Below, piece by piece: positions 10,001-17,765 of a stretch of DNA of 64,000 bases (positions within the stretch are counted from its first letter, which is position 1; each line of letters begins with the position of its first letter). Below the pieces are notes generated by a model. The model was not told where the DNA came from. It saw only the letters and a list, made by a program, of their open reading frames with translations, and made no database searches. The stretch spans positions 18,010,589 to 18,074,588 of the forward strand of contig CP154954.1 in NCBI GenBank assembly GCA_039621445.1, given 5' to 3'. The translations under genes and the position numbers were made by a program. Origin of the DNA: Euglena gracilis (taxonomy: Eukaryota; Euglenida; Euglenophyceae; Euglenales).

Positions 10001-13000
10001 TGTTAAAAAAAAATCCGTGAAAATGCTGTGGTGGTGTGGGGGGGTCGACCCCCCCCACCAGGCCTTCCCGTTCTGCCCTAGGCGACCCCAAACACACACG
10101 CTGCACGCTGGGCCCCCACAGGGAGCGCTGCCCACGGACTACCTCAGCTTCTTCTTCCTCGGGCAGCGTGAGCCGGGGCCGGGGCCGGGCCCGGCGGCGG
10201 CGAACCTCCGCGAGTGGCGGCAGGCGGAGCAGCTGTTCTCCCGCCGGCAGATGATCTACGTCCACAGGTGAGTCCGGATTTTGTCGGCAGGTGGGTGTGT
10301 AGCGCGGCAAGTTGATCCCCCCCCCCACACAGGACTCCCCCAAAGCATTGTAGAAAATGCCTGAGGTGCCAAAAGGTGAAAGGGTGCAACCCCCTCAAAT
10401 ACCCGTCGGCCACCTACAGGGAGGGGGAAATTTGGAGATGTGTAAAATACAGCTGGAACAGGGTGCCAGAACGATGCCCGACTGCCATTTTTTCCCCCCA
10501 TAGTTGTGGTCCAGCAAAAATTCCCCATTTTCTGATTTTTTTTTGCAATTTTCTGTGACGGTGATGAAATGGTGCCAATCTGTGGGTGATGCCTAATTTG
10601 AGACCTGAAAATTGAGATTTTTCGGTTGGTTTCTCCTCCGATTTTGATCATAATATCCTAATTTGACAGACATGACATCTTGTTTCTGTCCCCACAAATC
10701 TCAAATCTCCAAATTCCTGTGCATTTGGGAATCCCACCAAATTTTTTTGAGGCTGCCAAATGTTTTTTTTTACTGTTTTAGCTGAGACCACCAATTTTTT
10801 CCTCAGGTCCAATTATTAGCCCAGCTCGAATGTCTTGGTTTCTTCTTCGTGTAATGCAGGTTGGGTGTTATTTGTGGGGTATCTCGATGAAGCAGCAGTT
10901 TTTCCGAAACGACAATTAATCCTCCATGTGGGTGTCGGATGCGCATTTGTATCGTGTGTTCCAGGCCAGGCTTCTTTTTTAAGGAAGTGCAGCCCCCCCC
11001 CCCCCCCAGGGTGTGTGCTGTGGGCAGGCAGGGGGTAGGGATTTTCGACCCCCTGAGGGGGGGGTAGGGTGCTGGGATGGGTAGTGCTAGAGCACACCCC
11101 CGGTGCCTTCAGTGCCGGGGTCCCAAAAATTGCCCTTTTCAAGCGATAATTTGTTTTGTCTGCAGGTACCGGGGTCCAAAACCGACCCCCCTGGGGGGGT
11201 GTGCCTGCTATGGGCAGGCACACGTGCTATGCACAGGGCACCCCCCTCCCCCCGGGGTTGGTAAAAAGAAACCTGTTCTAGGCACATCCGTGGTACATGT
11301 CATCCATGCTTTTCGGAGGTGCCTTTTGGCTCGAAACCCCCGCAGCTGTCCCTCCGATGTCCTGCAGCAAATTAATGGTTGTAGATGATGAGTACGTCCT
11401 GCTGGGCAGCGCCAACATCAACGAACGGTCAATGGCAGGTTGCGTGTCGTTGCGATACGGCATATACCCTCCGGTCCCTTTGTCTTCGTCTATTCTATCT
11501 ATATCTATGTCTATATCTATATCTATATCTATATCTATATCTATATCTATATCTATATCTATATCTATATCTATATCTATATCTATATCTATATCTATAT
11601 CTATATCTATATGTGTATATATATGTATATATATGTATATATATACATATAGATACATATATGTATATATACATAGAGATATATATACATATATATATAT
11701 ATCTTTTGTATTCTTGAAATGACAAGAAAAGGTGGAAATGACAAGCAAATGCTGAGCATCGGAGTGCGCATCCCCCAAGGGCCGGAACTTGGTCCCTCAA
11801 AAGTACGCACCTGCACCTGCATTGACCCTCAGGCTTCTTATGAGGAAGGTCGGTACCCCAGCATGCAATTTTTTACTGACCCGGGGGGGGGGAGGGGGGT
11901 CACTCCACTCTTCGAAAAACCAGTCAGCCATTTTTTTTTTGGGAAACCAGTCAGTCCCCCCCCTGGGGGGATTGGCCACTCAGGAAAACCGGCCACTTTC
12001 CAGTCACTTTAGGCCAAAAAATTTTTCCCGGCGCCTTTGGTGCCGGGGTCAACCAATCCACTTTTGCCAACCCCTGGCTGACCCCCCCGGGGGAGGGGGG
12101 GGAGGGGGTCCAGGCCAAAACCAGTCAGTCACCCCCTGGGGGGGTCGGCCAGTGACTAAGTGATTGTATGCCCCCCAGGGCGGCGGGCTCGGCTCTTGGA
12201 CAGGGGATTTTGCTTTGGGCGGCCCAAATATGGCACCCGGGGGGTTCGGTTTTGAGTCCCGGTATGGCCCGACCCAGACATATTTTCTTGAAAATGGTCA
12301 TTTCGGGTCCCCGGCACCAAAGATACCGAGGAATGTGCTTCAGCCGTCCTCAAAACCCGTCCCCCGTCCCGGCTGCCACCGGCCTCTTTCCCTGCGCTGC
12401 CAAGGTTATTGGTCTTATCCCTCTGCCAATCCAAAAGTTGCCAGGGAGATACCTTATTGACCCAGGGGGCGGTTGGCAGGGGAAGCAAGTGGAAAAATTT
12501 TCCACTAAAAAAAAGTTGAAAAAATTTCCCACCGGCGGGCACAAAGGACAAGAAGAATTTTGACCCCCCAAAAACTTAAAAAAATGCCTGTTTTGGTATT
12601 TTTCTTGGACATTTTCTGGAATGAAAATTCCTTGGGCACTGCACGCCAAAATGAGGGTTCTAACGTGTTTTGGGCTGAAACTCAGCCCAAAACACGTTAG
12701 AACCCTCATTTCGGCGTGCAGCAGTGCCCAAGGAATTTTCTTTCCAGTTAGGTGGACCCTGCCTCCCCCACCCGGGATGGGCGGTGTAGCTGGTAGCTTT
12801 ATTCTGGTGGTTTGCATCTGCCCAACCCCCCCAAATAGTATTGCACTGCAGCATTATTGGACGGCCACCTCAGGCGGCGGGGGGTGCAGCACTATTTGGA
12901 CCGTGCCGTATTATTGGACTGGGTGCCACTTCGTCCCGCCTATTACCACAGGCACCCTTTTTGCCTACTCGATGTCCTTCTCTGAGGCCAGCGAGGTGCA

Positions 13001-16000
13001 CTCCGGTTGTCTATTCGTTTCTGACGACTTCCGAGTTTTTCGGGTGGGAATTTGCCCCCTTTCCCCTCTCTGCATGTTACAAAAGGTGCCTGCAGTTAGC
13101 TGCACGAGCTTCTACGCATTTCACATTGCTATGTTTTTTGGGGGGTGCGGCACCCTTGGACGCTCACTTCATCCGGCGGGAAGTGCAGCACTATTTGGAC
13201 CCACAGCTCTATTGGCCCCGCAGCACTATTAGGGAGGGGGGGTTTAGCCAATGGAGCCTGCTCGAGTCTCAAACAAAAGCCTGCTTGCTGCCAGCAAGTG
13301 ACCCGACAAGTTGGACCAGCCTGTCCTCAGGCATTTCTAAGGCGTTCCTGAGCGCCCCCCCCCCTCTCCCCCAGGAGACCGGGACACAGAGATCTGCCTG
13401 GGGATGCACCAGCCCGACTTCGCTCGGCAGGGGGCAGGCTTGACCGGGAAGGGTTGATCCTCATTCCGATCTTATTCACCTGTTGCTTGAATTTGGGGAA
13501 GCCAGAGTGGAGAACTCCGGGGGACAGGGGGACACTGCAAGAAGGCATCATATCTTCATCATCTTTTCTTTTTTCAAAAAAAATTGAAAATTTTTGGGTC
13601 TGAGCTAAGAATACTCGGGTGTGATTTCTTTTTGTGGACCAGATGCCAGTTCCCAAACTCCAACCCCTCGCCCCAAGTGGAGGGTGGAGGGGAGTTGGTT
13701 TGTCTGGGCGGCCTTGCCGAAAGGCTGCTTAAAAATTTGTCACGAAGGTCACCCAGAAATGTCTCTTTGTTTTGAAGAGGAGGAAGATTCTGGCACGTTT
13801 TTTTTTTGGAGGGAAAATGGAGGCTTGGAACGGACCCCAGACTGCGGACCCCCACCGCTCACCGGCACCTCCCAGGTCTCACACCATTCACAACCCAAAC
13901 CCGAACCCCAACCTTAACCCTGACCCAAACCCAACGACCCTAACGCTCGCCTAACGCTCGACCAAACCTGAAGCCTACCTGCAGCCCTCGCCTCTCCCTG
14001 CCATATGTGTGAGTGTGGGTTGAGCCCAGTAGGAAAATCCCACACACAATGGGAGGATTTCGCTCTCTTGATACGCACTCTTCTGTTCAAGTCTGGTTGA
14101 GGGCTACCCTCCCTGGCGGCCAGGTTGCTGGCTTCCGCCTGTCCCTGTGGGCGGAGCACACTGGTGCATATGAAAACGTCTACCGGGCAGGACGCTACGC
14201 CGCATAGGGCCAGGTGGGTGCAGGTATCGGGGTGGTGTGTGTGGTGTGTTTGTGTATGCGTGTGTATGCGTGTGTATGTGGCATGTATGCGCGCGTGTTT
14301 GGTGGCTGGGTGTATGTGGTTCGTGTGTGCGGGCGGGCGGGCGGGCGGGCGGTTGGGCTTGTGGGTGTGGTGTGGGTGTGTGTATATGTGGTGTGTGCGC
14401 GCTTTTGGTGTGTGTGTGTGTGTGTGCGCGCACGCCAGGCATTTGCTTAAGGGATTGCAGTACCCCCCCCGGGGGGGGGCTGGACTGCAGCTAGTCCAAA
14501 TTTGGCTAGTGGGGTTTCTAGCAGACCCCCCCCGGGGCGGTCTGCTAGCAGGGCTAGCTAGTGGAAAAAAATTTTCCAGTGACCGGCGCGAAGCGCCGAA
14601 AATTTTTTTGGGGACCCCCAAAAATGGCCAAAAATGCCTGTTTTTGGCCATTTTTGGGAATTTTTGGAACAAAATCAGCCAAAGATCTGTTAAAAACCTC
14701 ATTTTTCCTCCGGCGCGCAGCGCCGGAGGAAATTTTTTTTTCCAGTCCGGGGGACCCTTGGACCCCCCCCCCCCGGGGTCTAGCTAGTCCACTTTTTCCA
14801 GTGTCTAGCCGATTGGCTAGCCAGTACCCGGGTCCTTAAGCAAATGCCTGGTGCGCGCGCACGAGCGTGTGTGTGCGGGCGGGCGGGCGGGTGAGTGTAT
14901 GTTTTCCCCCCTCCAACTTTGTCGGCGCTGCCCTGTCAGCATTTTCCAAGCTCAGTGGAGTGCATCCGCCGTGTGAATCAGCTGGCAGGTGTGTGGCTCG
15001 CTCCCCCCAGCATCAGGGCTCTCAGTCTCATGTGTTTAGAATCCTTTGAATGTGTGTGTTCATTTGACTTCATTTGTATTTCACTCAAAGCGTTTGCATG
15101 AATTATTTTTTCTTTGCTTATCTTCTTCAGCCTCAGTCACCTCCCAAAGTGGTATAATGACTCCTTTCATTTTCCGTTCATTTTCGGCTGAACAATCCTG
15201 GCGTGCACCCAACGGGGATGGGGATGTCAGGGAGCCCTGGGGGACCCTGTCCCTTGGGGGGGGGGTCCGGCCAGCCAGCACCTTTTTTCCAGCCAGCAAC
15301 TACCAGCTGGGGAGCGGACCCCCCCCCCCCGGGTCTGCTGAAATAACGTTCGTGCCAGCCCGTCTAAGCCGGGCTGGACCGAAAAAATGAAATGGCCAAA
15401 AAGTGGCATTTCGGGGTCGTTTTGGGGGTTTCATATCCAAATTTTGGCTGAAAAATGCCGACCCAGCTGGATTCAGGCTTTTTTGGGCATTTTTGGGTAC
15501 CTGCCGGGTCCAGCTCCCAGCCAGCTGGACCTCCCCCCCCCCAGACCCGGGTCCAGCCAGCACCTTTTTCCAGCCGGCCCACAGGACCCCCTGGGGTGCT
15601 TAAGAAAACCCCTTTGCGCGACATTATCATTTTTTTCGTCGTTTTTTTTTTGAACAACGATGTCCCATTTGGAGCGTCGGATTATTTGTATCTCTTTTGT
15701 GTACCCCCCAAAATTGACTTTGCTTGCAGAGTACAACTGGGAGCTGTATTGTGCGGATGAGGTGAGGCCACTCGGTGGCCACCTGTGCAGGTTGCAACCC
15801 CTCCCACGCAAGCGAACGCCCAAATCACCTCAAGGTGGTGTTTTTTTCTTCAAGGAAACTAATCAAAGCTTGCCTGCTTACCCCCATAATACTTCTTTGT
15901 GGCACCATTTTAACCCCCCAAGAATCCTCCATCCTTTGTTGCATTTCCCACCGTGAGAAATGCCACACATTCTACACCTGAAATTGCACGTACAAGGTAT

Positions 16001-17104
16001 ATGTATTACAAAGATAAAACCAAAAGCACCTTTTTCACGACCCGTATGCTAAGCACGGTGCATATTTTATTGATAGTCTGTCCATAGCTTTCTTTGAACA
16101 CACACATATATATATAAAACGGCTGTGTATGTATGCATGTTTACAGCATAATGCCCAAACAACTTTGCTCCCCTTCAAAGGAGAAAGAAAAGTGAAAACC
16201 GATGCATCTTTTTGGAAAATTATGAGGTTGTAATCACAAAAATTCATCGAACCACCTGATGTTCTGTGTCCGATGAATAGAAGCATGGAATTCTGTCACA
16301 ATTATATGTAAAAACAGCATTTGGCAAGTTACAATCGGGAAAAGTGGTCAATCGGTCCATTAATGGTTTTGGGTGCTGCCCAAAGAAATCGCCAAAAACA
16401 TTGGTCCACTAATTTTGCAGCGGCAAAGTTATTCAGGGGGGAGGCCACAAATGAACAAACTGCAAAAGGAAACTGTCTCTTGTGCCAGTATCCACAATAT
16501 ATATGTCCCCTACTGGTAACTACACGAGCAAAACCATGTGGAGAAATGGTGGAGGAGAAACCAAATGGTGGAAGGAAAAAATGCACAACATCTTTTTTGT
16601 CATTCCATTTCCATTTCCATTTCTATGCCTTATGAAATCTGTTTTGAACCAATAAATATCCAGGAAAAGAGCATCCCCCCAAAGCATCGCCCCTGAGCTT
16701 CACTTTGGGCTGCACAGATACTAAACAGGCTCTACCCTTGTGTGTCCTTCGTCTTAAACAGGCTTGACCTCCCCCTCCTAAACAACTTCGCAGTGCCCTA
16801 CAGCTGTGGGGAAAGGCACAAGTGAATGGCAAACTCATCTGTGGAAGGACGAGGACATTGATCGTGGCTGCTTTTCTCTTTTCTCCTTTTTTTTATTTTA
16901 AAAAAAGCGACGGCCGTTTCGCACAGGTATCCGTTCCAGATCGCGCTGGACGGCTCCGTGGTTCCTCTGCAGCCATGCTTTCCGGACACGCGGGCCAGCA
17001 TCGCTGGCTCCCCACAGCCCACCGTGCCCACCATCGTAACTGAACGGGCGGTCTGTGGTTTGTGCGGCACCAGATTTGTTCCATCCAACAGATGGGAACT
17101 TTAA
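4014..17104 (+). CDS. Phospholipase D, plant type (3' part, multi-exon)
   Basis: PLD hydrolyses phosphatidylcholine and similar phospholipids to phosphatidic acid and free head group at membranes. The exons recognised, in order, are 4014-4098, 5065-5461, 7251-7342, 8566-8672, 10122-10267, 11368-11438, 13375-13430, 14124-~14190, ~14956-14988, 15730-15790 and 16927-17104. They give the plant-type landmarks [36 protein letters not shown], a second HKD motif (H-x-K-x4-D split over two exons), [19 protein letters not shown] and the YP...FPDT C-terminus. Exon phases match at almost every junction. The N-terminal C2 domain and first HKD motif are not in view. Two oddities: an in-frame 83-codon insert in the second exon and an unresolved junction around 14.18 kb with an in-frame TAG at 14205-14207. 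If the TAG is real and exonic, the gene would be broken. Confidence 0.9.
4099..5064 (+). other. PLD intron 1
   Basis: GT-AG intron of 966 bp. It is AT-rich towards the 3' end and contains a short ATGAATGAATGA run near 4727-4744. No mobile element with clear ends was found. There are some poly-C runs near 4485 and 4585 but no convincing cassette. Confidence 0.75.
5065..5461 (+). CDS. PLD exon b with in-frame insert
   Basis: Encodes [19 protein letters not shown], then IYIENQ, an insert, then [19 protein letters not shown]. In plant PLDs IENQ is followed directly by YFLGSS. Here 249 nt (5142-5390, 83 codons) lie between them, with no stop and in the same frame. The insert has a strongly hydrophobic run (about [20 protein letters not shown]) that would look like a membrane segment. 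It carries the palindrome GCGATCGC near both ends (about 5148 and 5375). It may be a retained insertion, or an intron with non-standard ends. The exon ends in phase 2 before GTAGGT. Confidence 0.8.
5541..5965. repeat. Poly-C cassette 1 (word AATAAT)
   Basis: At least four C-runs of 7-14 bases, each preceded by a variant of GAATAATA: near 5601, 5624, 5675 and 5925. The last copy is followed by its reverse complement (GCGCTATTATCC before a G-run). The middle is A/T-rich with AAAATGG words. It is similar in build to the other intronic cassettes but uses its own word. Confidence 0.6.
6060..6940 (+). mobile_element. LTR-like insertion with TATA box
   Basis: An 0.88-kb segment lies between near-identical direct repeats (TTAGTGCAACTAAGGGGG at about 6041-6058 and TAAGTGCAACTAAGGGGG at about 6941-6958). 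It contains a good TATA box (TATATAAG, 6570-6577), followed by a TGGTGACCCGGG-type string near 6634. This fits a solo LTR or a short non-autonomous retroelement. The flanking repeats are long for a target duplication and could belong to the surrounding cassette. No protein domain is recognised in the open frames on either strand. Confidence 0.4.
7251..7342 (+). CDS. PLD exon d
   Basis: Starts after CCACAG and encodes [19 protein letters not shown] then [12 protein letters not shown]. This is the conserved plant PLD segment IP.EL..KI..KI..G..F.VYVV.P..PEG. It ends in phase 1 before GTTCGG. Confidence 0.92.
7766..8152. repeat. Poly-C/G cassette 2 (word GCTGGCTGG)
   Basis: Flanks are dense in CTGGCTGG/CCAGC words: GGGCTGGCTGGATAAAGG and GGCTGCTGGCTGACCCCCC on the left, and two tandem copies of GGAAAAAGGTTGCTGGCTG followed by ACCCCCAGGG on the right. 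The centre is A/T-rich with AAAAATCC and AAAATGTCC words. The same word is reused in the cassette at 15233-15600. Confidence 0.6.
8245..8505. repeat. AT-rich microsatellite block
   Basis: Mixed TATATA/ATATTATA runs with an internal pair of AAGTATATTATAATAAAACAA-like direct repeats near 8395-8420. Confidence 0.85.
8566..8672 (+). CDS. PLD exon e
   Basis: Encodes [18 protein letters not shown] then [12 protein letters not shown]. It matches the plant PLD helix with VQAIL.WQ..T...MY..I. The frame closes in phase 0 before GTGTGT. Confidence 0.9.
9132..9225. repeat. Poly-T tract
   Basis: About 90 bases of T interrupted by single G or C. Could be the tail of an old minus-strand retroposon or a plain homopolymer expansion; no adjacent retroposon body was recognised. 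Confidence 0.9.
9604..9745 (+). repeat. Dispersed repeat family 'DR1', copy 3
   Basis: Shows GCAGCAGAGCTGG, TTGGGGCACT, the CACGACCACCA block, CATGGGCTGGCGGAGG, TTTTGGGGCTTGGG, GCCGCCCACAAAATTTCGGGGTGTA, matching copies 1 and 2 block by block. It lies inside PLD intron 4. Confidence 0.7.
9860..10082. mobile_element. Cassette 3: TIR element with GTCGACCCCCC words
   Basis: Perfect 17-bp inverted termini (CCTAGGGCAGAACGGGA at 9860-9876 and its reverse complement at 10066-10082) are flanked on both sides by CGAC (9856-9859 and 10083-10086), a likely 4-bp target duplication. Inside, G-run/GTCGAC/C-run blocks stand near each end, and a central stem-loop CCCGGCGC...GCGCCGGG lies at 9974-9994 next to an AAAATTTTTT run. 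It is 223 bp long, has no coding capacity, and ends only 39 bp before PLD exon f. Confidence 0.75.
10122..10267 (+). CDS. PLD exon f
   Basis: Encodes [15 protein letters not shown], a G/P/A-rich stretch, then [20 protein letters not shown]. The final H begins the second HKD motif (H-S-K-L-M-V-V-D), which is completed by exon g. It is very GC-rich at third positions. It ends AG|GTGAGT in phase 2. Confidence 0.92.
10268..11367 (+). other. PLD intron 5
   Basis: GT-AG intron of 1,100 bp ending TCCTGCAG. It contains cassette 4 (10986-11262). Confidence 0.85.
10986..11262. repeat. Poly-C/G cassette 4 (word GGCAGGCA)
   Basis: Starts with a C16 run, then CTGTGGGCAGGCAGGGGGTAGGG, a central CCGGTGCC..GTGCCGG stem-loop (about 11099-11119) followed by CAAAAATTGCCC, and ends with GTGCCTGCTATGGGCAGGCAC and C-runs. 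TGCCTGC and GCAGGCA on the two sides are inverted. The architecture is the same as in cassettes 3, 5 and 6. Confidence 0.6.
11368..11438 (+). CDS. PLD exon g (rest of HKD motif 2)
   Basis: Encodes [20 protein letters not shown] then SMAG. With the H and S formed at the junction this completes H-x-K-x4-D, the catalytic motif. GSANIN.RSM is the strongest plant-PLD signature in the window. Phase 2 in, phase 1 out, GT donor. Confidence 0.95.
11495..11705. repeat. (TATATC)n and (TATATG)n microsatellite
   Basis: About 19 TATATC hexamers (to about 11612) followed by interrupted TATATG/TATACA. The IDID and YIYI open frames over it are artefacts. Confidence 0.96.
11876..12162. repeat. Poly-C/G cassette 5 (word CCAGTCAG)
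   Basis: Repeated ACTGACCC, CCAGTCAGCC, CCAGTCAGTCCCCCCCC, GGCCACT and CCAGTCAGTCACCCCC words lie between C/G runs. There is a central stem-loop CCGGCGCC..GTGCCGG at 12028-12046 preceded by AAAAAATTTTTCC. The cassette at 62880-63125 uses the same CAGTCA word. Confidence 0.65.
12618..12746. repeat. ~129-bp near-perfect palindrome
   Basis: Arms 12618-12676 and about 12681-12746 are inverted copies (GGAA...TTCCTTGGGCACTGC..., TGAGGGTTCTAACGTG...), with the axis at GGGCTGAAACTCAGCCC. The right arm has a few extra bases (GCAGCAGTG against GCACTGC). Looks like a short foldback/MITE-like element in PLD intron 6. Confidence 0.85.
12836..13240. repeat. Cassette 8 (word GCAGCACTATTTGGAC)
   Basis: Variants of the word occur at about 12845-12870 (GCAGCATTATTGGAC), 12886-12901 (GCAGCACTATTTGGAC), 12909-12920 (TATTATTGGACT), 13185-13200 (GCAGCACTATTTGGAC) and 13217-13232 (GCAGCACTATTAGG). 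Two terminal clusters are separated by an unrelated 240-bp centre and bordered by short C and G runs. Confidence 0.6.
13375..13430 (+). CDS. PLD exon h
   Basis: Encodes [17 protein letters not shown], matching the plant PLD block R.SEIA.G..QP. It starts after CCCCAG in phase 1. The frame-consistent 3' end is after CGGCAG at 13430, but the next bases are GGGG, not GT. See intron 7. Confidence 0.88.
13431..14123 (+). other. PLD intron 7, apparent GG-AG ends
   Basis: Joining 13430 to 14124 restores [12 protein letters not shown] in frame, but gives an intron that begins GGGGCAGG and ends CGGCCAG. A CAGG tetramer is present at both boundaries, so the exact cut is ambiguous within it. Contains a degenerate CCCTAA/AACCC-like stretch at 13880-13950. 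A sequence error or a hidden micro-exon could also explain the missing GT. Confidence 0.6.
13870..13965. repeat. Degenerate telomere-like AACCC/CCTAA run
   Basis: Consecutive ACCCAAACCC, GAACCCC, TTAACCCTGACCC, ACCCTAACG variants inside PLD intron 7. Interstitial degenerate repeat, too impure to be a functional telomere. Confidence 0.5.
14124..14190 (+). CDS. PLD exon i (3' end unresolved)
   Basis: Encodes [18 protein letters not shown], the conserved GFR.SLW.EH.G block. No satisfactory GT donor was found. GT at 14178 ends in phase 0, which does not fit the next exon. The good donor at 14214 lies beyond an in-frame TAG at 14205-14207. The end is given as approximate. Confidence 0.75.
14240..14424. 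repeat. GT-rich and GGGC microsatellites
   Basis: Mixed TGTGTG/TATGCG, a GCGGGCGG run near 14330-14352 and a pure GT run just before cassette 6. Confidence 0.85.
14425..14862. mobile_element. Cassette 6: foldback with GCTAG words
   Basis: Inverted ends TGCGCGCACGCCAGGCATTTG at 14425 onwards and CAAATGCCTGGTGCGCGCGCA at the right (14842 onwards) share CCTTAAG next to the interior. Inside are C-run/G-run pairs, many GCTAG/CTAGC words (14490-14562 and 14780-14822), and two GC-rich stem-loops (CGGCGCGAAGCGCCG at 14584-14598 and CCTCCGGCGCGCAGCGCCGGAGG-type at 14707-14729). The AAAAATGGCC words lie in the middle. 438 bp, non-coding, in PLD intron 8. Confidence 0.75.
14956..14988 (+). CDS. PLD exon j
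   Basis: Short exon after GCTCAG (or after CCAAG at 14950) encoding [10 protein letters not shown]. It matches plant PLD ECI.+VN.+. It ends in phase 1 before GTGTGT, matching the AG with which exon k begins. Confidence 0.85.
14989..15729 (+). other. PLD intron 9
   Basis: GT-AG intron of 741 bp ending TGCTTGCAG, with cassette 7 (15233-15600). Confidence 0.85.
15233..15600. repeat. Poly-C/G cassette 7 (word CCAGCCAGC)
   Basis: Left end: CCTGGGGGACCC, GGCCAGCCAGCACC, CCAGCCAGCAACTACCAGCTGG and a C14 run. Right end: CCAGCTCCCAGCCAGCTGG, C10, GTCCAGCCAGCACC and CCCCCTGGGG. The outer ends are roughly inverted. The centre has GGCCAAAAAGTGGC and ATTTTTGGG words. The word is shared with cassette 2. 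Confidence 0.65.
15730..15790 (+). CDS. PLD exon k
   Basis: Encodes [19 protein letters not shown]. Plant PLDs have a W-(D/E)-x-Y-x-ADE-like block and GHL.RYP here. The exon runs through a GTGAGG at 15762 that looks like a donor. The later donor at 15791 is preferred because it completes GHLCR and gives the right phase for the last exon. Confidence 0.88.
15791..16926 (+). other. PLD intron 10
   Basis: GT-AG intron of 1,136 bp, AT-rich, ending TTTCGCACAG. No cassette, RNA gene or mobile element was recognised in it. Confidence 0.8.
16927..17104 (+). CDS. PLD last exon
   Basis: Encodes [16 protein letters not shown], then [15 protein letters not shown] and TVPTIVT, the plant PLD C-terminus (YP...G.V..LP....FPDT.A.I.G......P.I.T). 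Here about 20 further codons (to WEL) follow before TAA at 17102-17104, so the protein is slightly longer than usual at its C-terminus. Confidence 0.92.
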
Positions 17105-17277
17105 TTGTCGATGACCTCCCGGGGGGGATCAAAAGCGTTCACAGCACCCCCCCCCAGCCCAACAGCCCCAGTGGCAGTGGTTATTCAGTCATGGTTGTTT
17201 GGGCAACTGGCCATCTTTTTTTTTGAAGCAGTTCAATTGACTTTTCATGTTTCACTGTTCTGGATGTGGATGGTGTC

Positions 17278-17306
17278 TATATATATATATATATATATAT
17301 TCAAAT

Positions 17307-17342
<36 letters not shown>

Positions 17343-17345
17343 TAT
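17278..17345. repeat. AT microsatellite
   Basis: TATATA runs on both sides of a TTCAAATAATA motif, leading into the palindrome at 17343. Confidence 0.85.
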
Positions 17346-17461
17346 TTGAAGGAGTAGGGTTAGGCGCTACATGGCCATGTTGCGCTACCTGGCCACGTTG
17401 CGCAACATTGGCCATGTTGCGCAACATAGCCATGTAGCACCTAACCCTACTCCTTCGAATA
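17343..17461. repeat. ~119-bp palindrome with TAGGGTTAGG arms
   Basis: Left arm TTTGAAGGAGTAGGGTTAGG...CATGGCCATGTTGCGC and right arm GCGCAACATAGCCATGTAG...CCTAACCCTACTCCTTCGAA are inverted. Telomere-like GGGTTAGG lies in both arms. Foldback/MITE-like; no coding content. Confidence 0.85.
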
Positions 17462-17504
17462 GGGGGGGTGTAGGGGGGGGGTAGGGGTGCACACAGGTTC
17501 TGCC

Positions 17505-17597
17505 CGCCATATATAATATATATAATATAATATATATATATATATATATAATAATATATATAATATATATAATACCTTTCTATCTATCAATCTATCA

Positions 17598-17664
<67 letters not shown>

Positions 17665-17693
17665 AACCTATCTATCTATCTATCTATCTATCA

Positions 17694-17751
<58 letters not shown>

Positions 17752-17752
17752 A
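17505..17752. repeat. AT then (CTAT)n microsatellite
   Basis: A TATAATATA block (17508-17575) followed by about 170 bp of CTAT tetramers with rare CAAT or CAAC interruptions. Confidence 0.96.
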
Positions 17753-17765
17753 TGGCAGCCATATT

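Larger units (their letters stand above)
8673..10121 (+). other. PLD intron 4
   Basis: GT-AG intron of 1,449 bp containing a long poly-T tract (about 9132-9225), DR1 copy 3, and cassette 3 with perfect TIRs immediately upstream of the acceptor. Confidence 0.85.
11439..13374 (+). other. PLD intron 6
   Basis: GT-AG intron of 1,936 bp with a (TATATC)n array, cassette 5, a ~130-bp palindrome and cassette 8. It ends in CCCCCCCCCCTCTCCCCCAG. Confidence 0.85.

Noticed and set aside
11278-11822. IDID and RYRY open frames
   Set aside because: Microsatellite translation.
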